Below, in pieces: positions 10,000 through 22,489 of a DNA stretch of 64,000 bases. Source of the DNA: a virus. Every line of letters starts with the position of its first letter. Within the stretch, counting starts at the first letter, position 1. A program made the translations under genes and the position numbers. A model generated the notes under the pieces. That model ran no database searches, was not told the origin of the DNA, and saw only the letters and a program-made list of their open reading frames with translations. The stretch is taken from IMG/VR virus record IMGVR_UViG_3300017788_000019, positions 1 through 64,000 of that record. One strand, 5' to 3'.

Positions 10000-12900
10000 A
10001 TGAAGAGTTTTGTTGACAAGACAGAATCATCAAAAGAACCAGCAGTAAAGACTGGTAACTTCATACCAAAAGACTCAATTAACCTTCGGTTGGTTTTCTT
10101 CCAAAGAGATAAGTCCAGAAAACAACCTTGCTCTTGTTGACCTTTCTTCAACTATTCAAGAAAATGTAAATGAAGACTCATCTTTTAATAAGCTCATGTT
10201 TGCGAACGAACTCGGAATGCTGGAAGACGAAAACGGAAATCCATATATTCCCTCTGATGATGTCCTAATTAGTGATATATTTTTAAATGAAGAAGTAGTT
10301 CTTCAAAATTATGAGCAAAATGAATTAGCCCAAAAGCCGTATGCAATGAACTACTATGTAAGTAATCACTTTACATTACTTAGAACTGGAATGCATTTAT
10401 CTAGCGGCCTAAATCATTACGTTGAAGATAGATTTATCCCAAACAACATTAAAGTTGTTGACAAAAATGGTAATCTTTATTCTGATCTTGAAACTGGTAG
10501 ATTAAAGTATAGAATTTCTTTTGAATCTTTTGTTACTGATGAGAATATTATATCCAATGAAATACCTCATAAGATAATTATCTTTATCGAAGATGCCTAT
10601 CCAGAAAATTTAACTTTAGTATATGACAAAGTTGAGGTAGCCCAAAATGGTTCTTGGTCTAAACAAATTCTAAAATATTCCGAATCTATAAATCCAGTTC
10701 CTTTATTTAAAAAAATTCAAGAAGAAGCTGAAGTTGTAGATCCTTCTAATCTTTTTGATAAAACTTATTCTATTAAAAGAAATACAAAAACAAAGTCAAT
10801 TAACAATCATGTTATGGGTTCTGAAGACAGCGTTGTATACGTTAATAAAAAAGCAATTGATGATAATAGAATATTTGAAGTCTACAACTGGAGGGTTGTT
10901 GCAAAGGTTCAGAACTCAGTAGACTTTTCTGATATAAATTATGGCAGAGATTTTACCACTCAGAATGTCCAAACAAAAACAGTAAAAGTTGGCGTCCTAT
11001 ATTCTGATTCTGTAACAAGAGATCTTAGTAATATAAACCCTTATGTCTTTTTAAATCTTCAAAACTCAGTTTTTAATTTGGCAAATTTTGTTTTTGAAAA
11101 TCCTAATTCAACATTAACAAATAAAAGCCTTGCCAACTATTGGCTTGTAGATATAGATTCTGTAACAGATGAGCAAATCAGAAACTATGATATTCTTGCA
11201 TGCTCGCTACACTGGTCTCTAACAGATAGTCACGCCGCAAAGATTAATTCTTTTCTAACTAATGCGGGAACATTTATAGTAGACACAATAGGTGCTCCCA
11301 CTAATGCTCTTTTGAAGCTAAATCCAGCCCTAACTATAGCCGGAGCTGACATTAACACCACTCCAACTTCCGCTCCGAGCACATACGCAACAAGCAATCT
11401 CTTATTAGACGCTCAAAAAAATAATGCATTCTCTATAACAACGTCAGAGTTTGCTACAGACTGTGGTATTTATGGCTTTAGCAAGGGGGCAAACAATGCT
11501 CACAAAAAATATAATTACTTCACAAATGCTGGACTAGAATCTTTATTAGAGAGAAGTTCTCAAAAATTTTTTGTTCTACTTAGAACTGTTAATAGAACTG
11601 ACAGGTTAATGGCGAGCAATATAGTTGCGTCAACTACTGGTTTTTTAAAGTATTGCAATGATTTATACTCAGCTAATACCGCTATATCAACTCCAAACAA
11701 TGGAGAATCTTCTATATCAGTGTCTACTAGTTCTTCATTTTCTAACTTTGTAGAGGGTCCATATAAATTCTTGTACAACTGCATTTCAGTAGGCATAAAC
11801 GACAAGATTGAATCAACTAGATATAGATTTGATCTAAGGTCTAGCGTACATTATTACAGTGGTCAATGGTATAGTGATTGGATAATTGATCCTAATGCAT
11901 TGTTTGAAGACGAATTAATTTCATATTATAAAAATGGAATAGTTTCAGGCGAAAGAAAGTATGTGAGAGAAACAATAGCTTCTCCAAAAGATCTTTATAG
12001 GGCAGAAATATCTTCAGCAATTTCTAATTTGTCTAATGTCTTTTTGGATCAAAACGACGCTAACATTACTCTTTATATAGAATATACGAATCCTAATGTT
12101 TTATGGACAAATACAGCATCAGTATCAGATTCTGAAAAGAGGGAAGTTTCATCTTCTTATAACTTAGTTAAAATTACAGATAAGAGTGTAGCTTGTGAAA
12201 CTCACACAAATAAAGTGTCTCCAAAGTTTACTATTCCAGGTGGATTCGGACCATATGTTGTCAAAAGTAAATTAATTCCCTCTAAGAGGAGCCAACTAAA
12301 AGTTGCTCCAGTTGTTCCAGTTAGAAACTATTCTGTAAACCTTGCATCAACACAATCTATTACATCTGGATCTGACACCCCGGTTAATTTTGATGCAACG
12401 CTAAACATAACTGCAACAGCAAAATTTAATCAGAATCATACTTTTAAAAGAGGTGGCGGTAGAAGAGAAATTGAGCCTGCAGTACCCGGTTCTGAACGCA
12501 GAATTGAACCTGGCGATACCAAATATTTTAAGGTAAAATCAATTGAAACGTCTCAAACTGGTGACTATTCTTTAATAGATCCTAAACTAACTAAAATATC
12601 TAGCTTCTATAATGCATTCAACTATACATATGATATAGATAAGGGTAATACATGGGATGAATATTTTGCGGGTAAGGGAACTTCAACATATATTAAGTAC
12701 ATACAGCTAACCCTAACAGCTGCTGGAAACAACTTTGCTACATCAGTAGATGGAGTTTTTGGAGTAAATACTACAACTAAGTTAAAAGCATTCCAAAAAG
12801 ACAGAGGCCTTAAAGATGATGGAATAGTTGATTCTCAAACCAAAATGTGGCTGGCAAGGGTTTGGGCCAATATGGGTCAGGAAACATTTGATAGTTATGT

Positions 12901-15475
12901 TAGAAGAATAAACTCAAACACTTATAAAGATAAAAACATAGACAAATATCTAAGAGGCGCAAGAAAAAGCAAAAGCGCAAAACTTGCAATGCAAGCAGGA
13001 GAGGGCTTTAGGCTAATTAATTTTAGCGGTATCTCAGACGCACAAAGAGATCCAGATGCAATAAGGTTGTGGGTTGGTTTTGTTTTACCAAACGACGCTG
13101 AAATTTATGATTTTCAATCTATTATTATATCTGGTGCAGATTTTGGAACAGAAGTAGGATCACCATCTTATAATGGATTTAAAGTTGTTGACTTAATAAT
13201 TTCTAACTCATATCAGTTTACAGAAAATCAAAGATCTGGAACAATAGCTTCTTATACAAAAGGAGTTACACAGATCAATAATGACGGAAGGATGACTGGT
13301 GGGAAATACGTGTCATTGCTTTTGCAGGGTTCTAAGTTAGGAGGAGCCTTTGGTTCTACAGCTGAAGGTTTAGCAATTGAAGGAATTCAATGTAAGTATA
13401 GGGTGAAAAGAGACATAGCAGCAGTTCCCCCAAAGGATGCAGTATATGAGGATATTCCATTTACTGACGATCCACAGTCAAGAGAGGTAACAGGAACAGT
13501 TTCTATATCGGTTCCTGTTAATGCAGTTTCATTTGCTCAACAAAATATAGTTGTTGATTCAAACCTCCTAAGAAATGCTACACTAAATTCAATATCACTT
13601 TATAAAATAGATGGCGATCAATATAGTACAGATTTATTAAATTACAATAATTTAACTGCATCTTTAAATCAAGCAGAATATAAACCTGAGTTAAATAGGA
13701 TAGAAAAAGTAAATTTAACAACTATTCTTAATGGGACTATTACCCTACAGACAGCAACAGTATCTGCTGTAAAGCAAGCTGGCACCAATATTTCGTATCA
13801 GTCATCTAATATTGACCTTACAACCAGCGGAAATACAGTGTACTTAAAGAGTAACTTATCATCATACGATTCTTCAACAACGGTAGTAAGAAGTCAAAGT
13901 ATTACTGGGTATAGCGTAAGAAATGCGGAAAGCGCTACTGTAAGACCTGGAAAAAATTCTTTTAACTATTACGATGGGGTTACTCTTATTTGCAAGCCTG
14001 ATGGTTCTCCATATGGAATAAACTTAGCTTCCGGTATAACATCTGCTAATTCAAACCTAGATGTTTATTACTCTAACATTGAATTAATGAATACATTGCC
14101 CGCTCAACAAGGGCTTCAGTATGGTTTTTACGATGCTAGAAATAAACAATTTATTGGCAAAAATATAACGTACACAAAATATCAAGAAATCGGCCCGCAA
14201 AATTTATACATAGGCATTTATGCTTATGACTATGACGGAGATCTAAGTACACAAAGGGAATATACTGGTTCTGCAAATGGGGATATGTATCAGCCAACGC
14301 AGGTTCCAAGTAGATCAGCCTATCCAGTATTTAGAGTTTCTTCAGTCCCTAGAAATAAAATTCAACTAAGTAAAACCTCTTTAAAACTAGATAAAACTGA
14401 ACCATGGCCACTATCTATAACTTCTGGATCATTTGTCAAAGAAATATCACTACAGCTAGATAGGCCTAAGGATTGGTTAATTAAATATAACGGTCAAAAG
14501 CTAAGAGTTAAATACGATACATCCGACATTAACTCCGTAGGGTGGTCAAAAGTATTTGGCAGAGGATACTATGATGTTGTAGACGAGACTCCAGTTTACA
14601 ACAATGCCCAGTCTATTACTGTGAGAAATGTTCCAATACATGTTGTTCATGAGAAATCGGATGATTTATTCCGTTTTGCTTCTGACTTTAGGCCAATTAT
14701 AAAAGTGTATACGAGATCTAGTATTAATGCTACCTGGCAGCAGGTACCGTGGACTGAGTTCAGAAACGTAAATTGCAAAACGGGTTTGATAGAATTTAAC
14801 TCTTCAATTATATCTTCTGACGAAAGGCTAACAAAAGTTAGCTATACAACAAAGTCTTCAGACGTTATGGTCAGAGGTTCGGGCGGAAATCCAATTCCAT
14901 TGAACCCATTTTTAAACAAAGATACAGTAAAAGTAAATAAACCTCTTTACATTTATCTTAAGCCAACAGAAATATATAAATCCGCATCAACTCCAACAGA
15001 TCAAATATCTATAAGTGTTATGAGAGATGTAATAGTTGAAGATTATATACCTGGTCCAATTGTTAATTTTACCTATAATAACAATATATTCAACAAATAC
15101 GATGCTTCAGAATATGACCCCTTTGCTCTCTTGATAGGAATAGTTTATGTTATTAATACATTTTCTGATGAGAACTTTTCTTTCCAAGATCTTAGAACAA
15201 GGGGTGGCGGAATATCTGCAAGCTTTAGCACTAATAAAATACTGAACGATATTGAAGAATCTATTTCTTATTGGGACGTGTATCCAGCTCTTGGCGAAGC
15301 TTATCCTAAGGGCGGTTATGTTATTGTAAAAATTCCAAAACTTGTAAAGAAAAACTTTACAAATCCCAATGAAGTATATACAATTGTTAGAAACAATATT
15401 ACAGCTGGTGTAGTGTTTGAGCTACAGGATATGGAAGGAAAGGATTGGAGCAGCAGTGTTACGACAACTTCCTGA
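10000..15475 (+). CDS. Giant tail protein with peptidoglycan-binding domain, +1 recoded
   Basis: The ATG at 10000 overlaps the previous stop by one base (TAAATG context). After the +1 shift at 10087 the product has 1,824 residues. Residues about 894-955 match a PG_binding_1 fold: DGVFGVNTTTKLKAFQKDRG followed by DDGIVDSQT. This domain binds cell-wall peptidoglycan and is plausible for a tail protein contacting a Gram-positive wall. The rest is beta-rich and Ser/Asn/Tyr-rich without a recognised catalytic motif. The zero-frame product would be only 46 residues. Confidence 0.75.
10087..10090 (+). other. +1 recoding site CGGT (codon CTT before)
   Basis: The zero frame reads AAC CTT CGG TTG and stops at 10140. 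Skipping the C gives Asn-Leu-Gly-Trp-Phe-Ser and opens the 1,824-residue frame. CTT before a rare Arg codon followed by GGN resembles the yeast Ty1 +1 site (CUU AGG C). Confidence 0.87.
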
Positions 15476-18077
15476 GGTCTTAGAAACTTTTTCTTCCCAG
15501 AGTAGAAGAACCGTGAGTTCTCTTTTACAAAGTGTAAAAGGTGATAAGACTCAGATATCTACTTTAGTCCAAAACTTAAACAGTTTTGACGGCTCAATAA
15601 ACTATAGTCCGGCTTTGGCATTAAGTTATTCAACTATGAATGTTGAATCAGTCCTAGAATTCTTTAGAGATTCTGGATTAAGAGTGTCTCAATTCTTTTC
15701 AGCGGCGTCTTCTATATCCAATATACTAAATTCAATGATGTCTATTTTTTCATCTGAAATAAATAAGCTAGAAAAAGATATATTGTTTTTAGAAAATTTT
15801 ATAGACAACTATCAATTTATAGTTGGTGAAGATGATCTTTTCAACTTCAATTATATTGAAAACTTTGATAGTAATATAAACTCATTTGCCAATGAAAGTA
15901 CCAACATAGGGTTGTTTGATAGAGATGGTATTAACTTTCAAGAAAATGGAAACTATAAAATAGATACAGTTTTAAGTAAAATGACAATATCAAATGGAGC
16001 TAGTTTCGTAAACACAATTAGTAACATTAAAGAAATAGTTGAATATAATAATTATTCAGAATACTTAACTAATAATACCGGATTTGATCTATTGTTTAAT
16101 GACAGTAAAGCTGACAACTGGTCTGTCACTGTTAAGGCTCCATATTTATTAACTTCATCTGTCCATGAAGTTTCAAGGTACGTTACATATGATACCTCCT
16201 ACATTAAGGGGGCGCAATCTTCAAATCTAATTTCCTTTGCTACACCTGTAGAAATGGACTTTATAAGAATTACACCGAATGATTCAAGCGGTTTACAGCT
16301 TTTGCAGGTTGTTTTAGAGAAAACAAATCCAACCGTATCAATGGGTACAGTTTCTGTGCAGACTGAATATATTGATTTTCCAGTTCTTCATTCGCCACTT
16401 TCTTTAAATAAACCAGTAGATATTGTATTTGAAAAGTCTAGAGTTAAAAGTATATTATTTATTTTTAATCAATCAAAATATGTAAGAACAGAAAATACTC
16501 CAATTAAACAAGAAATGAACTCAAAGGCATTAAGGAATATCGTACAGGCAAAGAAAAAAAATAAAAAGCACAAATCACAAACGCTGCAAGATATAGTTTA
16601 CTTTTACTTTAAAGGTTCTTCTAATGACTTTAATTTAAAGAAAGATCCAAATAAATACTCTGATTATTACTCAAATAAATACCCTGTTTCGCAAGAGTAT
16701 AGTGACTTTGGTTTTATAGAAAAATTCTATGGTTATTCAGACAGCGAAATAAATGCTAAAATTTCAGATGTTATTGACGAAAAAAATTCAACAGCTATTG
16801 AAAACATAGTCCACAGTATCGTGCAGCACGTCGTTGATACTAGATCTAATCTATTTAACACAAATATATATCGTTCAACTAGGGCAAATGCAAATGACAA
16901 TCTAATCTCAACTACAAGAACAGATGGTTTTATCCCAGTTAAAAACGATTATCAAAATTATTCGCTAGACTTTCAAAGGCAAGATCCACTTGCTCCAGGC
17001 CTATCAATAGACGACGTAACAAGATACCTTGAAAATAAAGAAGTATCAAATTCATATGAATATTCTTTTTCTCTAAATTCAATTCTATTTGGAGTTAATG
17101 AAAATCAAACTCAGAATAAAGCTTGTTTTATTTCTAAAAAAATAGAAATGGATGGCGCTCCTTTGGGGGTAAAAGCAATTGTTAATGTAGTAAAAGAAAG
17201 AAGAGATTTATCTTTTACTAGATATGATCTAAAAGAAGCTGGGTCTTACGAGTTGAGTGTTGCCTGGGCAGATGTTATTGATTCTGAGTCGTCTTGGACT
17301 CCATTAATGGCCGAAATAGATGGGAAAATAGATTCAGAAGTTTTATTCTTTGATAGGTTGAATATAGCACAACTTAGATTTGTGCCTAACGCTAGCTCTA
17401 TCAAAATATATAAAAATGGATACTTAGAAAATCCAAACTATTGGTCATATTCAGAACTTGGCAATCGCATTACTTATACTATTCCAGTTGACTTAAAGGC
17501 AGCATATGTTGTAGAATATGAAGTAGACTTAATAAGTTATAAGCAGAATTTGGTAGATATAGATTCTTTATCAAATTCAAGCTTTGCAGTTAGGGCCTAT
17601 ACTTCAGCTGGTACACCTGGAGAAAAGTTTTCAGGAACAAGCTCTGGTAATAAGTTGTTTTTATCGCATGTTCCATATGTAGAAGATAAGTTTGCAACAG
17701 CTGTATATAACGAACTGTATGGTACTATTAACACTACAGAAAACGTTGGTTATTCTCCTGTTATTGTCACGTTAGATAACGGCGTAACTGCGGTTAACTT
17801 AACAAATTATACAAAGAATAGCTTTGAAAAAGGTTCTTTCTATAATACAGATCAGTGTTTGTTCTTTCAAAACGGCAAAGAACTTATATTTAATAAACCA
17901 ATATCAAATCAAATTAGCGTTAAATATAGCTATATTCCTTCATCGTTAAGGTTTAGATTAATTATAAGAAATAATATTCCAGGCGTATACAACGGAATAG
18001 CTATTGATAACGTAGTGTTAAAATGCAAGGTAAAAAACCTTGATCCTTTCTCAGAAAAACTTTTAAGGTTAAGTTAA
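15456..18077 (+). CDS. Large structural protein, paralogue group member 1
   Basis: About 873 residues from GTG 15456, which has GGAG five bases upstream; a TTG at 15417 would extend it. It overlaps the previous gene by 20 bases, with no CGG in the overlap, so I treat them as two genes rather than a recoded fusion. An N-terminal helical region (about 60-115: SSEINKLEKDILFLENFIDN) precedes beta-rich domains. The layout of helical head, aromatic F-x-N-F segment and beta body is shared with the next two genes. Probably a tail or baseplate-associated structural protein. Confidence 0.6.
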   Translation: MLRQLPEVLETFSSQSRRTVSSLLQSVKGDKTQISTLVQNLNSFDGSINYSPALALSYSTMNVESVLEFFRDSGLRVSQFFSAASSISNILNSMMSIFSSEINKLEKDILFLENFIDNYQFIVGEDDLFNFNYIENFDSNINSFANESTNIGLFDRDGINFQENGNYKIDTVLSKMTISNGASFVNTISNIKEIVEYNNYSEYLTNNTGFDLLFNDSKADNWSVTVKAPYLLTSSVHEVSRYVTYDTSYIKGAQSSNLISFATPVEMDFIRITPNDSSGLQLLQVVLEKTNPTVSMGTVSVQTEYIDFPVLHSPLSLNKPVDIVFEKSRVKSILFIFNQSKYVRTENTPIKQEMNSKALRNIVQAKKKNKKHKSQTLQDIVYFYFKGSSNDFNLKKDPNKYSDYYSNKYPVSQEYSDFGFIEKFYGYSDSEINAKISDVIDEKNSTAIENIVHSIVQHVVDTRSNLFNTNIYRSTRANANDNLISTTRTDGFIPVKNDYQNYSLDFQRQDPLAPGLSIDDVTRYLENKEVSNSYEYSFSLNSILFGVNENQTQNKACFISKKIEMDGAPLGVKAIVNVVKERRDLSFTRYDLKEAGSYELSVAWADVIDSESSWTPLMAEIDGKIDSEVLFFDRLNIAQLRFVPNASSIKIYKNGYLENPNYWSYSELGNRITYTIPVDLKAAYVVEYEVDLISYKQNLVDIDSLSNSSFAVRAYTSAGTPGEKFSGTSSGNKLFLSHVPYVEDKFATAVYNELYGTINTTENVGYSPVIVTLDNGVTAVNLTNYTKNSFEKGSFYNTDQCLFFQNGKELIFNKPISNQISVKYSYIPSSLRFRLIIRNNIPGVYNGIAIDNVVLKCKVKNLDPFSEKLLRLS

Positions 18078-18078
18078 A

Positions 18079-20325
18079 ATGACTCAGTTATCAACAAATA
18101 CGGTTGTATATGACCAAATAATAGCCAAAGTTTCTAAATTTATAATTGACTATAGAGAAAATAAATTTCCTACAAATAAAAAGTTTCTTGAGGAATATCA
18201 AAACTTAATATCATTTTTAAATCAAAGGATTTCTGGACCACTGACCGAGTTTGACCCATACATCAAAGGTGAACCTCCGGTGTCTCAAAAATTTAATCAG
18301 TTCACTGCGAGCTATTCAGATGATATCAATATTATATCCAAACAGTTAGATTACATGTCGGCTAACATTGTTAATTCTTTTAATCTATTTAGTTCTGAAA
18401 TTGAACAAGAAAATAGTTTTATGAATAGAATTAAAAGCAAGATAAAAGTTTTACAGATGTACTCAAGCGGGCCATCTAATGACTTGTATTATTTTGGAAA
18501 CTCTTTTGATAGTTCTGATTATATAGACTTTTCCAAAATAAAAGACTCTACAGTAATGCCGTTGATAGAAAATGGTCAAATGATTTTGTCTATAGGCGAA
18601 GTTAAAAACTGGGTTACTAAATATGTTTATATAGAGCCAGAATCAAACGGCTATGCTGGAAGCAACCATGAGGCGATTAGATTAAAGGATACAGACTTAG
18701 ACTATCAGTATGTATTTAAAGATACTCCAACTTTAAGAAATAAAGAAAATATAAGAGATAATAATCCAACTACATTTTTTGAATACGAACAAATTAATAT
18801 AAAGAATAAGCCATCAGGATCTAAAGATTTTGAATTTAAATATATTAATTCTTCTACTGGTGAGTCAAATGTATCTTACGATGATTGGTCTTCGTTTAAG
18901 GGGCAGAAGCTTATTTTGTCCCTAGTGATGGAATCAGAGTATGCACAGCCTGCAAATTTTGTAAATATACTTCCTTATTTTGGAAGTGGAAACTCTACTG
19001 CTAAAGATGTAATGGTTACAAAGTTGGAGATAACAGATGAAAAAGACACAGTAGAAAATATATTAACAGAACCAATATGGATAAGTTCTAGTTTTATTCC
19101 ATCATCCTTAGACAAGGCAAAGTATTTTTTTTATAGAGAAGCAAAAATTAGATTTCAAGAACGTAATATTAAAAAGATTAAAGTAACATTTGAGCAATCG
19201 GAATCTTCAGACGTAAAGATAAAACATCTCTATTACAAGCCAGACTCAACCACTAGAGCAGGCAATCCTTACTACGGACAGTTAAGGTTTAATCCAGAAG
19301 ATCCAACAATAGTTCAAGACTTATTATTTCCTAACATACCTTGGTCCTCAAAAGAATATAATGTCAAAGCAATAGTTCCTAGTATTAATACTCCAAACAT
19401 TTTAAAGTCAGAAGTTAATAATACAAATTCAATTGATGTAAGACTTCAGAGGTCAATACCAAACTCACAGGGATATTGCGTTGAGGCTCAGGGAACCGAT
19501 GGAAGAACATATAGAATTACTAGAAAATTTTTTACAGATTTTACTGAAATTACCTCAGGGTCATATGGCCTTCCTGGATATGTATCTAGTCCAGGTTCAA
19601 TCAGAGTAACAGATCTTCTTTCTACACAACCTGTCATTAGCAACTCAACCGATACACGATCTCCATATATTTCTAGTTCAACAACTAATGAATGGGCTTC
19701 CTTTTTGGACTTAATAGTCAGTTGGTTTAACGGTTCAGACCAGGGTTCTTCAGCGAGTAAGTACCAAAAATTTGGACTTGTTCCAGGGTCGGTAAGAAGA
19801 GTGACTACAAATAGCTCTGATACAGCAAATGAAACAAGAACCTACAAGGTTAATTTAATTAGACAGTATGAGATATTAGACGCGGAAAGAAGATCTATAG
19901 GTCTTAGGGATGTGTCGGTTGGCCTTGAGTCCTATTCAGAAAATGCTCAAATTGTCTCAAAAAGATATGATGTTCCATCGGAAATAGAGTATATAACACT
20001 GTCAGCTGAATCTTCATTTTCTGGTTCAGTGTCAGCTGACATTAATGACTATATCGAATATAGTCTATCTTTTGACGATGGAATTAATTGGGTAAAAATT
20101 TCATCAATTGAAAGTCCATTCAAAAATACTCCAGAAGTATTGGCTATTAATCAAAATATAGAAGAAAGATTTAGACTTCCTGGTGTTAGCTATCTATTCC
20201 CTCCAAAAATTCCTGCTTCTGTAAAAAATTTCTTATTAAAGATAGATATGAAAAAACCATCTTCAAAAAACATAACACCAATATTGTATTCTTATAAAGT
20301 AGGCGTAAAGGTTAAGCAGTCATGA
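18079..20325 (+). CDS. Large structural protein, paralogue group member 2
   Basis: 748 residues, function not recognised. The N-terminal ~130 residues are helical (LFSSEIEQENSFMNRIKSKI) and lead into NDLYYFGNSFDSSDYIDFSKI. Beta-rich regions follow and resemble ligand- or carbohydrate-binding folds only loosely. It starts one base after the previous stop and overlaps the next gene by an ATGA. Position and composition indicate a virion structural protein. Confidence 0.6.
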   Translation: MTQLSTNTVVYDQIIAKVSKFIIDYRENKFPTNKKFLEEYQNLISFLNQRISGPLTEFDPYIKGEPPVSQKFNQFTASYSDDINIISKQLDYMSANIVNSFNLFSSEIEQENSFMNRIKSKIKVLQMYSSGPSNDLYYFGNSFDSSDYIDFSKIKDSTVMPLIENGQMILSIGEVKNWVTKYVYIEPESNGYAGSNHEAIRLKDTDLDYQYVFKDTPTLRNKENIRDNNPTTFFEYEQINIKNKPSGSKDFEFKYINSSTGESNVSYDDWSSFKGQKLILSLVMESEYAQPANFVNILPYFGSGNSTAKDVMVTKLEITDEKDTVENILTEPIWISSSFIPSSLDKAKYFFYREAKIRFQERNIKKIKVTFEQSESSDVKIKHLYYKPDSTTRAGNPYYGQLRFNPEDPTIVQDLLFPNIPWSSKEYNVKAIVPSINTPNILKSEVNNTNSIDVRLQRSIPNSQGYCVEAQGTDGRTYRITRKFFTDFTEITSGSYGLPGYVSSPGSIRVTDLLSTQPVISNSTDTRSPYISSSTTNEWASFLDLIVSWFNGSDQGSSASKYQKFGLVPGSVRRVTTNSSDTANETRTYKVNLIRQYEILDAERRSIGLRDVSVGLESYSENAQIVSKRYDVPSEIEYITLSAESSFSGSVSADINDYIEYSLSFDDGINWVKISSIESPFKNTPEVLAINQNIEERFRLPGVSYLFPPKIPASVKNFLLKIDMKKPSSKNITPILYSYKVGVKVKQS

Positions 20326-22481
20326 GTATATCAGAGATACAAAAAAGAAAATTTCTAGAGAATCTTTATAGATCATTATATTCTTCTGGAGTAACTGAGT
20401 CTGACAGGGTGTCTAGACAGCCAAATGATGATGAAATAAAAAAAGAATTTGACGCATATTTTTCTGCCAATAGGATCGGCGTGCCATTAAGGGTAGATCC
20501 AACTGTGCTCAGAAACACTAGGGTTACTAACCCTGACATTATGAATGAGTTTATGGCTAGGTATATATTTAACCTAGACGTACTGTATGATTCAATAGAT
20601 GATAATACTGAAAAATTAATGGACTCAATAACTTATCTTAATAAGAAGTTAGATTTTTTAAAACAAAAAAGAATTGATTTAGAAAAAAAGATAGACTCAA
20701 TTTTATTTACAATGTCAAACACTGATGGATTTTTTTACTCTTTTTCAGAAAGTTTTGCTAGTATAACAAACATAGACCTGTCTTTAACTAATGCATTTGT
20801 TGACATAGAAAACAGGAAAGCTACTCTTCCAAAGTTTAAATCTAATGTCCTAGATTTTAATGCTCCTGGAAAAATTAATTATTCCAATGTTCAGTATAGA
20901 ATAATGTTTAACGGCAATGTTGTGGTGCAAGATAAGCAAATGCCAGATGTTAATAATATGTTTGACGGACTAAATAACACTATGTCTAGAGTTGAGTTTG
21001 ATTCAGATGTGATTGGACCATGTGCGCTCATATTAAATATTCCATTAGATGTTCCTTTTGTTATTTCTAAAGTTGATGGAAGAATGTCAACTGGCTCAGC
21101 TGTAACTACAGTCGTAGAATTAATCAATCAACAGAATTCAAGCAACTCGCAATTTAGAAGAAAACAATCTAGCTCTGATTACGACAGATTTTCTTTTGAT
21201 TTTGATCCGCAGCTGTCTGGTAATCTTAGAATTACTTTAATTAAATATGAACCAGACTATATAGATACTGCTAATCCAAAAAATAAATACAAATATTCTT
21301 TTTGCATAAGAGATTTAATAGTTAGCGGACAGTATTACGATAGCAGTGCTACATTAATAAGTTCACCAATATCAATACCAGCAGGCGATGCAAATAAAAT
21401 CATAGATGCAGTTAGCATTGAGGCAGCAAACGGTAACCCAGATGTGGGAAATATCAATTTCTTTGTAGCAGAAAATGTAGAGAATGCTACAGGAGTATCT
21501 GACTTTAATTGGATTCCAATTTCATCATCTTCTTCAAATGCACCTTCATTTGATCAAGTAGTTTCTTTCTCTAGATCTAATAAAGTATTTAAAAACATTA
21601 AGACATCCCCATCAACTGGAGAGCTAAAACTATACGATCTTTCAACGAGCAATAACCTATCTACAAAAAATCCTTCAAATTCAATTTATAATGGCATATC
21701 AGTTTATAGGGTAGCAAAATTAGAAGAACAACAGTCGCCATATAATTCATATCTTCTTGACTCGGTCAATTCTTTTAGCTTTAAATATACATCTTATTCT
21801 GATGGATTATATTTAGACACAAATAGATGGTCATCTATTATTAATAAAACTCTTGAAAATGTTCAAGTATTTGAACCTGGCAACATACCAATAACAAATG
21901 TTCCATCAATACCAATATCTTTAAACCTAACAGGAATAAGTGGATTTTTGCAGACTTCACTGCTAGTGGAAGAAGATACTGAAGCCATAAATTCTATATC
22001 AAAATCAGATACATCAGTTAACTGGGATATGGCAGTGTATCTGAATGGAACTCTCTTAGCAGATATTCCATCCGGCGTATCTAGAAAAGAAGTTGCTTGG
22101 TCCTTTAAAAAGGGAGTGAATAATATAGTTGTCACTTTTGACTCTGCAGGAACTTCATCGGGATCAATATCTTTAATGAGTGGTGTTTCTATATCAAACT
22201 ACGGAGTACCTTTTGTTAAATACTACTCATACGTAGATCCATTTGACTTTAGAATCAATAGAAATGAAAGTGATTTAGTTTTTACTGTAGATAATTATCT
22301 TGGTAACAATGAAATATTTTGTCGATCAAAAATAAGTAATAATTCAAGAATTGTCTTTCAAAATAATTCAATAAATCCTGTAAAATCTATACGTTTTAGA
22401 GCTGATTTTTCAAGATTTTCTAATCCCTTTGGAACTCCATCTTTAAATTCTTATAGAATTAAATTTAAAAATAGCAATTAG
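20322..22481 (+). CDS. Large structural protein, paralogue group member 3
   Basis: 719 residues. A helical head with a strong coiled coil (about 90-130: KKLDFLKQKRIDLEKKID) leads into FFYSFSESFASITNIDLS, aligning in pattern with the two preceding proteins. The remainder is beta-rich. The start overlaps the previous stop (ATGA), showing translational coupling. A structural role is inferred. Confidence 0.6.
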   Translation: MSISEIQKRKFLENLYRSLYSSGVTESDRVSRQPNDDEIKKEFDAYFSANRIGVPLRVDPTVLRNTRVTNPDIMNEFMARYIFNLDVLYDSIDDNTEKLMDSITYLNKKLDFLKQKRIDLEKKIDSILFTMSNTDGFFYSFSESFASITNIDLSLTNAFVDIENRKATLPKFKSNVLDFNAPGKINYSNVQYRIMFNGNVVVQDKQMPDVNNMFDGLNNTMSRVEFDSDVIGPCALILNIPLDVPFVISKVDGRMSTGSAVTTVVELINQQNSSNSQFRRKQSSSDYDRFSFDFDPQLSGNLRITLIKYEPDYIDTANPKNKYKYSFCIRDLIVSGQYYDSSATLISSPISIPAGDANKIIDAVSIEAANGNPDVGNINFFVAENVENATGVSDFNWIPISSSSSNAPSFDQVVSFSRSNKVFKNIKTSPSTGELKLYDLSTSNNLSTKNPSNSIYNGISVYRVAKLEEQQSPYNSYLLDSVNSFSFKYTSYSDGLYLDTNRWSSIINKTLENVQVFEPGNIPITNVPSIPISLNLTGISGFLQTSLLVEEDTEAINSISKSDTSVNWDMAVYLNGTLLADIPSGVSRKEVAWSFKKGVNNIVVTFDSAGTSSGSISLMSGVSISNYGVPFVKYYSYVDPFDFRINRNESDLVFTVDNYLGNNEIFCRSKISNNSRIVFQNNSINPVKSIRFRADFSRFSNPFGTPSLNSYRIKFKNSN

Positions 22482-22489
22482 GATTAACT

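Noticed and set aside
15417-15475. Recoded fusion of two giant tail genes
   Set aside because: The frames also differ by +1, but no CGG lies in the overlap. A GTG with a GGAG site starts the second gene, and both proteins end sensibly.
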